Assembly: GCF_004310335.1 (NCBI RefSeq)
Contig: NZ_SIRS01000002.1
Location: 124,001 to 188,000 of the forward strand
Origin: Hyunsoonleella pacifica
Lineage (GTDB): Bacteria > Bacteroidota > Bacteroidia > Flavobacteriales > Flavobacteriaceae
Reading direction: 5' to 3'
Length of the DNA stretch: 64,000 bases
A model generated the notes under the pieces. That model was not told the DNA's origin and searched no databases. It saw nothing but the letters and a program-made list of their open reading frames with translations. Positions 8,674 to 16,515 of this stretch are shown piece by piece; position 1 is the stretch's first letter, and each line of letters opens with the position of its first letter. The position numbers were made by a program, and so were the translations under genes.

Positions 8674-8907
8674 TTATCCACCAGAAAAAGGAGGTAATAA
8701 CGCAATTTCTGCACCAGTTAATTTTGCATCTAAAGACACCAATTTCTGATTTTGTGCAATTTGAAAATCTTTATTTTTTAAGTTAGAATATTTAGTGTTT
8801 AGAGCATCTAAAAGTTCTGAAACAGCACCTTCTGAGACTTCTAATTGCTCTTCATGTTTCTTCGTGACTTCCGCTATTTGTCCGAAATATTTAATGGTTA
8901 TAAACAT
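8674..8907 (-). CDS. moaD: Molybdopterin synthase sulfur carrier subunit MoaD
   Basis: A ubiquitin-fold protein of 77 residues ending in Gly-Gly (LLPPFSGG). That terminus is thiocarboxylated and delivers sulfur to MoaE. I start it at the ATG at 8907 (MFITIKYFGQIAEV). An in-frame TTG two codons earlier is possible but less likely. The gene overlaps the end of mobA by 17 nt, which suggests translational coupling. No MoeB-type adenylyltransferase, needed to activate the Gly-Gly end, is present in the window, so it must be encoded elsewhere. Confidence 0.93.
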   Translation of the reverse strand: MFITIKYFGQIAEVTKKHEEQLEVSEGAVSELLDALNTKYSNLKNKDFQIAQNQKLVSLDAKLTGAEIALLPPFSGG

Positions 8908-9475
8908 CTTCAATATGTTTTAATTCTTCTTTTGTATTTACATTTAATGTGGCGTTTTGATGTGTTTCATCTAACACAACATTCTTATGCTTACACGCTT
9001 TTATGGCTATTCGTAATCGGCGTTCATCTTGTTCTAAAAAACTTTTGAATGTGTCTCTTATATTACTTTTGTATAATGCAATTAAAGGCATGGTTTTGCC
9101 ATTACTTTCAGCCTGAATAATTTCTGAGTCTTCATCAGCGGCATCAATTAATTTTTGGAGTACAATTGTTGTTATTAAAGGAATGTCACAACTCAAAACC
9201 AAATTATATGTTGTTTCTGAAGCCTTTAAACCAGAATAAATTCCTGAAACGGGACCAGCTTCTTTAATATCGTCTGTGATACGCTTATACCCTAAGCTAT
9301 CATATTCTGAATGATCTGACACAATAATAATATTAGAAACCAATGGTTTTAAAGCATCAATACTATATTGTACAAAGGGTTTTGTATTCAACTTTAAAAA
9401 TCCTTTATCAGTACCCATTCTAGAGCTTTTTCCACCCGCTAAAATAATACCAGTTATGTCTGCTTTATCTATCAT
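8891..9475 (-). CDS. mobA: Molybdenum cofactor guanylyltransferase MobA
   Basis: A nucleotidyltransferase of 194 residues that would attach GMP to Mo-molybdopterin to form the MGD cofactor. The nucleotide-binding loop is IILAGGKSSRMGTDKG and the metal site is LSCDIPLI. Later elements (TMPLIALY, ERRLRIAIKA) fit the family. Its presence implies that the cell has a bis-MGD enzyme of the DMSO-reductase family, for example an assimilatory nitrate reductase. None is seen in the window. It overlaps moaD and is separated from the permease gene by one base. Confidence 0.92.
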   Translation of the reverse strand: MIDKADITGIILAGGKSSRMGTDKGFLKLNTKPFVQYSIDALKPLVSNIIIVSDHSEYDSLGYKRITDDIKEAGPVSGIYSGLKASETTYNLVLSCDIPLITTIVLQKLIDAADEDSEIIQAESNGKTMPLIALYKSNIRDTFKSFLEQDERRLRIAIKACKHKNVVLDETHQNATLNVNTKEELKHIEDVYNH

Positions 9476-9476
9476 T

Positions 9477-10217
9477 TTAAGTAAACATTAATTTTACGCA
9501 AGCTATGATGAGTACAACTGCTAAAATATATCTTAACCTCTGATTGTTTATCTTTTTACTACCATAATAACCACCTAAAACGCCGCCTGTTAGAGCAATT
9601 GCTACAAGTAAAAACGAACCACTTTGTAACGATACACCACTTTGTAGTTGCCCTATTAAACCAGCAGCAGAGTTTACCCAAATAAATAGGGCAGAAACGG
9701 CTGCAGCTTCTTTCATATTACCCCAATGCAATAACAATATGATAGGTGTTAAAATAATACCACCACCAATGCCTATTAGCCCTGAAAAGAAACCTATTAT
9801 GCCACCAACAATTATCCCTTGCCACAGTTTTACAGATGTAATACTATCGCTTTCTTTCCCAAATACATTAAGCATTTTTAAAATAGCGAAGATGAGTAAT
9901 ACTGCTAAAATCTTCTTATAAATAGAAGCATCAACTTCTAAAGTACCACCAAAATACGCCAATGGAATTGAGGCTATAGCAAAAGACATAAATAGTTTTT
10001 TATTAAAATGTCCCGCCTTATAGTAATAGTAAAATGAAATGCCTGCTACAAAAATATTAAGCAATAGGGCAGTAGGTTTCATAGTTTCTGGTGCAAAAGA
10101 AAATAATGCCATTAATGCCAAATATCCGCTTGCACCACCATGTCCCACACTGGCATACAGGAATGATACTATGGGTAGTATGATGAGGAATAGGTATATG
10201 TTTTCTATTTGTAGCAC
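9477..10217 (-). CDS. TauE/SafE-family membrane permease
   Basis: The 246-residue protein has about seven to eight membrane helices and the two-fold glycine-rich motifs of the sulfite-exporter TauE/SafE family (SVGHGGASGYLALM near the N-terminus, FSGLIGIGGGIILTP in the second half). The start is a GTG at 10217, because a stop lies immediately upstream in frame. Within a Moco operon it may carry sulfite, sulfonate or another oxyanion. No specific substrate can be read. The operon lacks an ABC-type molybdate transporter, so a link to oxyanion traffic is tempting but unproven. Confidence 0.88.
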   Translation of the reverse strand: MLQIENIYLFLIILPIVSFLYASVGHGGASGYLALMALFSFAPETMKPTALLLNIFVAGISFYYYYKAGHFNKKLFMSFAIASIPLAYFGGTLEVDASIYKKILAVLLIFAILKMLNVFGKESDSITSVKLWQGIIVGGIIGFFSGLIGIGGGIILTPIILLLHWGNMKEAAAVSALFIWVNSAAGLIGQLQSGVSLQSGSFLLVAIALTGGVLGGYYGSKKINNQRLRYILAVVLIIACVKLMFT

Positions 10218-10235
10218 TTATGTTAATTTATTCAG

Positions 10236-10315
10236 TCTTTGTCATGTCGAAATGAGGTACGATTGAGACATCTCATTATTCAGGTGAGATTTCTCACGTT
10301 GTTCGAAATGACAAG
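10236..10315. repeat. Flavobacterial-type intergenic hairpin repeat (REP-like)
   Basis: This imperfect palindrome of about 80 bp begins CTTTGTCATGTCGAAATGAG and ends GTTCGAAATGACAAG, with inner arms TGAGACATCTCA and GTGAGATTTCTCA. I recognise the TGTCATTTCGAA...GAGAAATCTC type as a dispersed element common between genes in this family. It lies in the 113-nt gap between the modE-like gene and the permease gene, inside the operon. It could form a long mRNA hairpin and reduce downstream expression. Confidence 0.8.
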
Positions 10316-10330
10316 CGTTTAATATTTTAA

Positions 10331-10669
10331 TTATAGTTTTTCAATTCTAGCCAATTCCTTATCCAAAAACGCCCAACAATTCTTGTTAATCTCATCAAAG
10401 GCGTTAACCAAAGATTTTCCATATTCTGTAAGTTCAGCACCACCACCACCTTTTCCACCAATACTATTTATTGTAACTGGTTTTTTAGCTGATTTGTTTA
10501 CAGCGTCTAGCATTTGCCATGCTTTTTTATAAGAGATATTTAATGATTTAGCAGCTTTTGATAATGAGCCTGTATCATCAATAGCTTTTAGTAAATGTAC
10601 TCTGCCTTCGCCTAGAAGTACATTGTCTTCAGATTCTATCCATATTCTGCTTTTTATTTTATAGCCCAT
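10331..10669 (-). CDS. ModE-type winged-helix regulator lacking the molybdate-binding domain
   Basis: The 112-residue protein matches the N-terminal DNA-binding half of ModE. The LLKAIDDTGSLSKAAKSLNISYKKAWQML helix-turn-helix is LysR-like, followed by the wing VTINSIGGKGGGGAELTEYG that is diagnostic for ModE. The C-terminal MOP/TOBE repeats that bind molybdate in E. coli ModE are absent, so how it senses molybdate is unclear. It lies 6 nt after moeA. The operator-like palindrome upstream of moeA fits the ModE site, implying that it regulates its own operon. In E. coli ModE-molybdate represses uptake genes; repression is assumed here, not shown. Confidence 0.9.
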   Translation of the reverse strand: MGYKIKSRIWIESEDNVLLGEGRVHLLKAIDDTGSLSKAAKSLNISYKKAWQMLDAVNKSAKKPVTINSIGGKGGGGAELTEYGKSLVNAFDEINKNCWAFLDKELARIEKL

Positions 10670-10675
10670 AGGTTT

Positions 10676-11854
10676 TTAATTTGGTAATAAAATCACTTCT
10701 ATCTCATCTCCTGTTTTAATATCAGTGATATCCTCTGGAGCAAACACTAAGGCATTAGCTAATGCGAAGGTTTGTAGCATTGAAGAGTTTTGTCCGTCTA
10801 AAATTTCAACCTGTCCGTTATCATAAATACCTTTTAAAAACTGCGGTCTGTCTCCTTTCTTTTGAAAGGGATTGGATGCAGTTGCAGTAACCCTTGATAA
10901 TTCCAAAGTATTACGATACATCATTTTCTGTAGAGCGATATACACATACACATAAAAACAAGATAAAGCAGCAGCAGGATTGCCTGGTAATGCAAAAATA
11001 TTTGTGTTACTTTTTTTTCCAAAAAACAAAGGCTTCCCAGGTTTTTGCTTCACTTTATAAAATAGTTCTTCAACGTTTAATTCTTTGAGTGCTTTCCCAA
11101 CAAAATCGTAATCGCCAACTGAGATACCACCTGTAATTAATACCAAATCATTGTTATTTAAAGCTGTGTTGAGTGTTTCAACAGTTTTACTGTAATCGTC
11201 TTCAACTTTATAAAGTGTTACATCATAAAACTTTAAATTATATAAAGCACTTAATAACATTTTGGAGTTACTTTCATAAATTTTCCCATGAGAAAGTTCT
11301 TGTCCAGGTGCTATAAGTTCGTTTCCTGTCGTGATTATAGCAATATTTGGTTTTTTGTAGACTGAAACTTCAGTAATACCTAAAGACAATAAATATCCAA
11401 TGGCTGCAGGTGTTAACTTTGTACCTTTTTTTAAAGCGATATCTCCAATGTTTACTTGTTCTCCTAAAGGGCGAATATTTAGTTCTGGTTTAACTTGATG
11501 GGTAATAGATATTGTATTATCATCTACTTCTACCTTTTCTTGCATCATTACAGCATTGGCAGAATCTGGTACTGCTGCACCTGTAAATATACGAATAGCT
11601 TCTCCTTGCTTTAATTCGAATTTATACTCATCCCCAGCTTTTACTTCACCAATTAGTTTATAGGACAAATTATCATGTAAATTCAATGCATAACCATCCA
11701 TGGCAGATTGCCTGAAAGGCGGCATATTAATAGGGGATGCGATATCTTCAAATAACTCATAACCACCTGCTTTTTCAACTTTTTTTGTGGTTGATTGTAA
11801 TAATGGTTTTACGTTAGTTTTTACAGAAGAAATTGCTTCGGAGATAGAGATCAT
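10676..11854 (-). CDS. moeA: Molybdopterin molybdenumtransferase MoeA
   Basis: A 392-residue MoeA that inserts molybdate into adenylylated molybdopterin. Domain signatures are visible in order: the N-terminal substrate segment PPFRQSAMDGYAL, the central MogA-like domain with ITTGNEL and TGGISVGDYDFVG, FFGKKSNTNIFALPGNPAAALSCF, and a C-terminal beta domain (QFLKGIYDNGQVEIL). It is the first gene of the minus-strand Moco operon. Its start is 7 bp from a 12-bp inverted repeat that matches a ModE site, so transcription of the whole operon probably starts at or above this palindrome. Confidence 0.96.
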   Translation of the reverse strand: MISISEAISSVKTNVKPLLQSTTKKVEKAGGYELFEDIASPINMPPFRQSAMDGYALNLHDNLSYKLIGEVKAGDEYKFELKQGEAIRIFTGAAVPDSANAVMMQEKVEVDDNTISITHQVKPELNIRPLGEQVNIGDIALKKGTKLTPAAIGYLLSLGITEVSVYKKPNIAIITTGNELIAPGQELSHGKIYESNSKMLLSALYNLKFYDVTLYKVEDDYSKTVETLNTALNNNDLVLITGGISVGDYDFVGKALKELNVEELFYKVKQKPGKPLFFGKKSNTNIFALPGNPAAALSCFYVYVYIALQKMMYRNTLELSRVTATASNPFQKKGDRPQFLKGIYDNGQVEILDGQNSSMLQTFALANALVFAPEDITDIKTGDEIEVILLPN

Positions 11855-11860
11855 AAATTA

Positions 11861-11892
11861 TTTTCGTTATATCCATGCAAATATAACGAAAA
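11861..11892 (-). promoter_or_regulatory. Predicted ModE operator upstream of the Moco operon
   Basis: Perfect 12-bp arms TTTTCGTTATAT and ATATAACGAAAA are separated by 8 bp (CCATGCAA). The core CGTTATAT-N8-ATATAACG has the same half-sites and spacing as the proteobacterial ModE palindrome as I remember it (CGnTATAT-N8-ATATAnCG). It lies 7 bp before the moeA ATG, and a ModE-like gene is second in the operon. I could not place a clear TAnnTTTG promoter next to it. Confidence 0.8.
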
Positions 11893-12034
11893 CATATTTT
11901 AAAGTTAAAACTATTCAAAAAAATAATTACTAAGTCAAACGTTATATTCACTCACTCAAAATCTATTTTCAATAAAACTAAATAGTTTACAATATTTCTT
12001 ATTTTTAGTTTCGAGATAACAAAAAATTAATATT

Positions 12035-12679
12035 ATGGACAAAAATTTTAGTATCTCAATTAGTAACCCGTGCTCAGAACAATTTAGTCAGTTTCAAAAA
12101 ACGCAAACTGGAGGTTTCTGTAATTCTTGTAAAAAGGAAGTTATTGACTTCAGACAAATGTCTGATACTCAAATTATCGATTATCTTAATAATAGACAGC
12201 ATGGAATATGCGGCTTTTTTAAATCATCTCAAATAAACAGATCTATGGAAAATTCAAAACCTCATACCAATACGTTTAAACTGTGGAATATTGCGGCAAT
12301 TGTTATATTATCTTTATTTTCTTTACAGGCTATTCAGGCACAAGAGAAAATGGGGAAGATTAAAACAGAAACTAAAGCGATTGTTGATAATGCACAATTA
12401 ACAGGTATTGTAGAAGATGAATCTGGACCACTAGCAGGAGCGAATATTTTACTTAAAGGCTCTAAAGTAGGTGCTATTGCAGATTTTGATGGTAAATTTA
12501 AATTTCCAAAACCATTACAGCAAGGTGATATACTTATTATAAGTTATATTGGCTACGAACCACAGGAAGTTGTTATAAAACAAGATCAAAAGTTTTTAAA
12601 AATAAAGTTAACTGCCGCCGATATTGACCTATTAGGCGAAGTACAAACTTCTAAAGTGTATAGCTCTAAAGGTAGATAA
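12035..12679 (+). CDS. Membrane-anchored carboxypeptidase-regulatory-like protein with N-terminal Cys motif
   Basis: The 214-residue protein has three parts. Residues 1-70 are cytoplasmic, with a conserved Cys pattern (SNPCSEQF, then FCNSCKK, then GICGFF) that could bind a metal. One membrane helix follows at about 83-102 (WNIAAIVILSLFSLQAI). The exported part, residues 120-200, is a CarboxypepD_reg-like beta-sandwich (LTGIVEDESGPLAGANILLKG...GAIADFDGKFKF...ISYIGYEPQEVVI). This last domain is the plug-like N-terminal module of SusC/TonB receptors, but no receptor follows. The domain order is recurrent in Bacteroidota. The function is unknown. The transglutaminase-like gene starts 11 nt later. 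Confidence 0.8.
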   Translation: MDKNFSISISNPCSEQFSQFQKTQTGGFCNSCKKEVIDFRQMSDTQIIDYLNNRQHGICGFFKSSQINRSMENSKPHTNTFKLWNIAAIVILSLFSLQAIQAQEKMGKIKTETKAIVDNAQLTGIVEDESGPLAGANILLKGSKVGAIADFDGKFKFPKPLQQGDILIISYIGYEPQEVVIKQDQKFLKIKLTAADIDLLGEVQTSKVYSSKGR

Positions 12680-12690
12680 TATTTCTCTTT

Positions 12691-13710
12691 ATGCGATGTT
12701 ATTTGTTTTTTGTGCTTGTACTGTGCTGTTATGAGAATTATGCCCAGAAATCTGATTTTGAGCATATTGATTTTAACAGAGCCGATAGTATAGCAAGACT
12801 CCATGCCAATGCATCCTTACAAAATCTGCCCCTATTGGTACACCAATTAACTCATAATTTAAACACCCAAGTAGAACAGTTTAGGTCTATTCATACTTGG
12901 GTGTGTTTAAACATTGAAAGCGATCATTATTTTAGTGTAGCTACACTAAAAAAAAGAAGGAAACTGATACATGACCAAGAAGGGTTTTCTAAATGGAATC
13001 GGAAGGTACAGTCTAAAGTATTTAAACGTCTCTTGCGTAATAAAAAAACCATTTGTTCTGGTTATGCCTACATACTTAAAGCTCTTGTAAATTTAGCTGG
13101 TATTGAATGTGAAACAATAGATGGCTATGGGCGTAACACAGAAAACAATGTGGGTAGTGTAGATTTCCCAAATCATTCATGGAATGTTGTAAAGCTTAAC
13201 GGTAAATGGTATTTTGCTGATACTACCCAAGCTAGTGGTTACTTCAACCTAGATGAATATACTTTTGTTAAAGATTATAATGATGGTTTCTTTTTGGCAG
13301 ACCCTAGGCTTTTTGTTAAAAATCATTATCCCATTAATAATAATTGGTTGTTGTTAGATGGTAGCCCGCCATCGTTGAAGGATTTTGTGAATGCACCAAT
13401 AATTTATGGAAGTACCTATAAATATGAGGTTATTCCCAAAACCCCTAAAGCGTTAGTAACACGAATTAATACAGGAGAAGTGATTATTTTTCAATTTGAT
13501 GTGCTAAACTCATCATACTTAAAGGATATTAAGCTAGTAACTGATAGTAATGTTAGAGCATTAAAAATCAACAAAAGGTCTTTTAGTAATGGTATATTGG
13601 AGTTACAATGCTTTTTTGATAAAACTGGAGTATACGATGTACATGCCAAGGTTGGTAATGTTATTATTACATCCTACACTGTAAAGGTTTTTAATTCAAA
13701 AACTAAATAG
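12691..13710 (+). CDS. Secreted transglutaminase-like (papain-fold) protein
   Basis: A signal peptide (MRCYLFFVLVLCCYENYAQ) precedes a transglutaminase-core domain at about residues 60-200. The presumed catalytic triad is visible: Cys in KKTICSGYAYILKALVNLAGI, His in FPNHSWNVVKLNGKWYFAD, and the Asp that ends that stretch. The remaining 130 residues look like an added beta-rich domain (TGEVIIFQFDVLN...GVYDVHAKVGNVIITSYTV). Such proteins cleave or crosslink peptides outside the cytoplasm; which applies here is open. It is co-oriented with and close to the membrane-anchored protein upstream, so they may act together at the envelope. Confidence 0.82.
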   Translation: MRCYLFFVLVLCCYENYAQKSDFEHIDFNRADSIARLHANASLQNLPLLVHQLTHNLNTQVEQFRSIHTWVCLNIESDHYFSVATLKKRRKLIHDQEGFSKWNRKVQSKVFKRLLRNKKTICSGYAYILKALVNLAGIECETIDGYGRNTENNVGSVDFPNHSWNVVKLNGKWYFADTTQASGYFNLDEYTFVKDYNDGFFLADPRLFVKNHYPINNNWLLLDGSPPSLKDFVNAPIIYGSTYKYEVIPKTPKALVTRINTGEVIIFQFDVLNSSYLKDIKLVTDSNVRALKINKRSFSNGILELQCFFDKTGVYDVHAKVGNVIITSYTVKVFNSKTK

Positions 13711-13728
13711 CTTGAGGAAGCTTTTTTA
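13709..13728 (+). terminator. Short terminator after the transglutaminase-like gene
   Basis: AGCTT/AAGCT stem with loop GAGG followed by T6. The left arm starts inside the stop codon. The short stem makes it a weak candidate. Confidence 0.5.
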
Positions 13729-14367
13729 TATTTTATAGATACCATTTTTAATGGCATACAATACTAAACCTATTCTATTTTTTGCATTTAGTTTTTGAAA
13801 TAGATTATCTCTATACCCGTCTATTGTTTTAGGACTCAAAAACATTTTATCAGCTATTTCTCTGTAGGTTAATTCAGAACATACAAGTTTTATAAATTCT
13901 AATTCCCTTTCCTTTAATTGTATTTTGTCAGAATCATCATTGGTTAAGGATTTTACTAAAACATCAGATACATCTTTAGTATGATAATAGCCTCTTTCTA
14001 TAGTTTCTAGTAGTGCTATTTCTAAAATATCTTTTTCTACATCTTTTAGTAAATAACCTTTTGCTCCTGCTTTTAGCATTTTAATAATGGTATCATCATT
14101 TTCTTCAACAGAGAGCGCGAGTACTTTAATCTTTGGATATTCATTTTTTAGAGCTTCTGTAGTTTCAATACCATTTAAAATGGGCATATTTACATCCATG
14201 AGAATGATGTCTGGAATATTCGCTGGGGTTTTTAGTTTAGTTAGTAATTCCATACCATTTTTGCAAGTATACAATACTTGAAAACCCTCAAAAGAATTCA
14301 CTAAACTAGCTATGGCTTGCGATAATAAAGTATGGTCTTCAACCACTACTATTTTATGTGTTTTCAT
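13726..14367 (-). CDS. NarL/LuxR-family response regulator
   Basis: A receiver domain (residues 1-125; acidic pair E10/D11, phospho-acceptor D58 in ILMDVNMP, Lys in GYLLKDV) is joined to a C-terminal LuxR-type helix-turn-helix (LTYREIADKMFLSPKTIDGYRDNLFQKL). At 213 residues it is a standard NarL-type transcription factor. Its start overlaps the kinase gene by 14 nt, so the two are translationally coupled and a cognate pair. A motif shared between this operon's upstream region and the large exported operon next door makes that operon a likely target. Confidence 0.94.
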   Translation of the reverse strand: MKTHKIVVVEDHTLLSQAIASLVNSFEGFQVLYTCKNGMELLTKLKTPANIPDIILMDVNMPILNGIETTEALKNEYPKIKVLALSVEENDDTIIKMLKAGAKGYLLKDVEKDILEIALLETIERGYYHTKDVSDVLVKSLTNDDSDKIQLKERELEFIKLVCSELTYREIADKMFLSPKTIDGYRDNLFQKLNAKNRIGLVLYAIKNGIYKI

Positions 14368-15115
14368 CGTAGTATGGGTATGTAATAGTTAGTTTAGTGC
14401 CCTTTTGAGGTTGAGTTTCTATAGTAGCACTAGCATTTACCAATTTAGCTCTATTTTTTATATTACTTATACCAATGCCGGAGTTCTCTTGATCTTTTAA
14501 AAGAAAGCCTCTACCATTGTCTTTGGCTGAAATTATCAATTCGTTTGGCTGGTAGTTGAGTGTAATATCTAAATGCGTAGCACGTGCATGTTTTATAGTA
14601 TTTGAAAAGAACTCTTGTAAAATTCTAAAAAAAACAATCTCAATTTTATGATCTAAGTTTTTTCTATTTCCCGTAACGCTAATGCTCGATTTTATAAACT
14701 TAAGCCTATTAAAACGGTTTATTTCGTCATTTATGGCTTGCTCAAGAGTCATTTTTTTTAGAGCATCTGGGTTTATTAATTTAGATAACACTCTTACTTC
14801 TTTAATGCTTTTGTTTATGGTTGCTTTTATTTCATCGATATCTGTATTTGTTTGTAATTGTATTTTAGCTAAGGTAAGTAATTGCCCAATATTATCATGT
14901 AATTCCCAACTTATGTTTCTAAACGTTTCTTCTCTAATTTCTATTTGAGCCTTAGATATTTCCTGCTCAAATTGTTGTTTTGCGTGTTGTTTTTCTAATA
15001 ATAGTTCGTTTTTCCTTTTTCTAAAAAGTAGGAAAAGTGAAATCATGGTTGATACTACAGAGAACAGTACAACCGAAGATATGATTAGAACTGATTGTAT
15101 TTCGTTTTCGTCCAT
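14354..15115 (-). CDS. Sensor histidine kinase, HisKA_3 type, single membrane helix
   Basis: From the ATG at 15115 (253 residues; a TTG seven codons earlier is possible) the protein has a membrane helix at about 8-31. A coiled-coil linker, the phospho-acceptor H73 in WELHDNIGQLL, and a GHKL ATPase domain follow, with the N-box FFSNTIKHARA and the G-box DNGRGFLL. It has almost no periplasmic sensor of its own. Sensing may rest on the membrane protein and lipoprotein encoded just upstream. It overlaps the membrane-protein gene by 31 nt and the regulator gene by 14 nt. Confidence 0.92.
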   Translation of the reverse strand: MDENEIQSVLIISSVVLFSVVSTMISLFLLFRKRKNELLLEKQHAKQQFEQEISKAQIEIREETFRNISWELHDNIGQLLTLAKIQLQTNTDIDEIKATINKSIKEVRVLSKLINPDALKKMTLEQAINDEINRFNRLKFIKSSISVTGNRKNLDHKIEIVFFRILQEFFSNTIKHARATHLDITLNYQPNELIISAKDNGRGFLLKDQENSGIGISNIKNRAKLVNASATIETQPQKGTKLTITYPYYDENT

Positions 15116-15738
15116 GTAAATCCAATGATATAACAACCATACAAAATCAAATTAAGAAAAAATAAAATGATAGTAAAAGCTGAATTATAAATCCAAACAT
15201 TAAAATATTTTGATAATAAGATAAAAGGTATCATGCCAACATTAAATAGTACCAGAGCTATAGTTATCCAAAAACTAAGTTTGTACTTAATTTTTAGAGC
15301 ATGATCATCAGCATTGATTAAGTCGTGTAAATGAAACCCTGTTAGTACAAGTAAAAAAACAGCACCAAGAACAAACACGTATTTGTGATAATCAACCTGA
15401 CTACCACATACAAAGTACACAAGGAGAAAAAGTACACTAAATAAGATAATTACTTTTTTTTGAAGCGTATTTTTTAAAACAGTATGGTACCACCAAAAAT
15501 AAAATAGAAAGCTTAAACCGGTGTAAGCATAATAAAGCCAGATGTTATTGATGATTGTATACTTGCCTACTAATTTACCTAAAATAGTATCAACTATAAA
15601 CGTTAGTATTAAAAAATGTAAAAAATAGCTTTCGGAAGAATACTTGTATTTCTTGTAATTTATAGCAGCACTACAAACAGCTAATAACTCGAATAAATTA
15701 ATAGAATAACTTAATAGCGTTGTATAGTCAATATTCAT
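15085..15738 (-). CDS. Integral membrane protein (6-7 helices) of a two-component operon
   Basis: The 217-residue protein is almost wholly hydrophobic. I count about seven membrane helices separated by short Lys- or Tyr-rich loops. No transporter or enzyme motif is recognised. Its 3' end overlaps the histidine kinase gene by 31 nt, and it follows the lipoprotein gene by 19 nt. Because the kinase has a single helix and no sensor domain, this protein may be its membrane signal input. That is inference from gene order. Confidence 0.75.
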   Translation of the reverse strand: MNIDYTTLLSYSINLFELLAVCSAAINYKKYKYSSESYFLHFLILTFIVDTILGKLVGKYTIINNIWLYYAYTGLSFLFYFWWYHTVLKNTLQKKVIILFSVLFLLVYFVCGSQVDYHKYVFVLGAVFLLVLTGFHLHDLINADDHALKIKYKLSFWITIALVLFNVGMIPFILLSKYFNVWIYNSAFTIILFFLNLILYGCYIIGFTWTKTKYNQF

Positions 15739-15757
15739 TTATTCGAGTTTAATTTTG

Positions 15758-16300
15758 TTACATTTTTTTAGGAGGGCGTCCAGCTTGCCCATAATTATAT
15801 GATTGAATTTCAGTAATATTATTACTTTCAGGACTCAAAGGAATGCTAAAAGTTAAAATACCCCCTTTACTCTTAGGCTTTTCGTCTCCTGTAGGTACTA
15901 AAAAAACGGTAGAGAGTCCAGGATCTGGGAATTTTTTGTCATCAGGATAGGCACCGTTATAAATTCTAATACCTAAATTTTCATATCCTAATCTATCTGC
16001 CTCGTATTCTACATAAGCGATATATTTTTTAAGTTCTTCCAGGTCAAACCAAAACTCTCGTGTATCATCAACATTTAATACTTTCTTTATTGCTTTATAC
16101 CTAGTATTTACAAACTCTTCTTCCAAGGTTTTGGCATATTTATAACTAATGGTTTGTCTTGGGGGCTTTGTAGGTTTTGGTTTTTCTTGCTCTGTATTAT
16201 CATTATTGTCCGGCACGTTATTATTATTCTTACAGGATATAAAGCTTACTGCTAGTGCTAAAAGTATGAGTGTAGGTTTAACTAAAAAGTTTGGTTTCAT
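15758..16300 (-). CDS. Predicted lipoprotein of unknown function
   Basis: The protein begins with a signal peptide and lipobox (LALAVSFISCKNNNN; lipidation at the Cys in ISC). A low-complexity Asn/Glu/Lys/Pro linker of about 35 residues follows, then a folded domain of about 130 residues. The linker suits an outer-membrane lipoprotein exposed away from the membrane. The folded part has no family I recognise; it contains VEYEADRLGYENLGIRIYNGAYP and STVFLVPTG. It is the first gene of the operon that encodes the membrane protein, kinase and regulator, so it may be a sensor or an output of that system. Confidence 0.75.
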   Translation of the reverse strand: MKPNFLVKPTLILLALAVSFISCKNNNNVPDNNDNTEQEKPKPTKPPRQTISYKYAKTLEEEFVNTRYKAIKKVLNVDDTREFWFDLEELKKYIAYVEYEADRLGYENLGIRIYNGAYPDDKKFPDPGLSTVFLVPTGDEKPKSKGGILTFSIPLSPESNNITEIQSYNYGQAGRPPKKM

Positions 16301-16326
16301 GACTAAGATGTTTTTTGTGTTTACAT

Positions 16327-16334
16327 CAAAAATA
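16327..16334 (-). promoter_or_regulatory. -7 promoter element TATTTTTG for the lipoprotein/kinase operon
   Basis: On the minus strand the octamer matches TAnnTTTG, 26 nt before the lipoprotein ATG. No TTTG is found at the expected -33 distance. This would fit activator-dependent transcription. Confidence 0.4.
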
Positions 16335-16456
16335 CAGATTAATATTTTGATTTTATAATGCTATGTATTTATGATATTAAATGGATTTTTATTCAAGGTT
16401 TTGTTTATCAGTGCATTGTGTTGTGTTTTTTTGATTTTTGATGATGTATTTGGTGC

Positions 16457-16495
16457 AAAAAAGGGGAAAAACACCCATAATAATTTTTGTACATT
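16457..16495 (-). promoter_or_regulatory. Candidate regulator site: GGGTGTTTTT-CCCCTTTTTT plus AATGTACAA
   Basis: Read on the minus strand, AATGTACAA is followed 11 nt later by GGGTGTTTTTCCCCTTTTTT. The same three elements, in the same order, occur upstream of the eight-gene exported operon at 31031-31132. It lies about 160-195 nt before the lipoprotein start. A phosphorylated NarL-type regulator from this operon is the obvious candidate to bind it. Confidence 0.5.
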
Positions 16496-16515
16496 AATAA
16501 TGAATTAGGCAGTTG

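Noticed and set aside
5285-11854. CRISPR-like array in the GTTTAA-rich spacers
   Set aside because: The units are 6-8 bp tandem AT-rich repeats without regular spacers.
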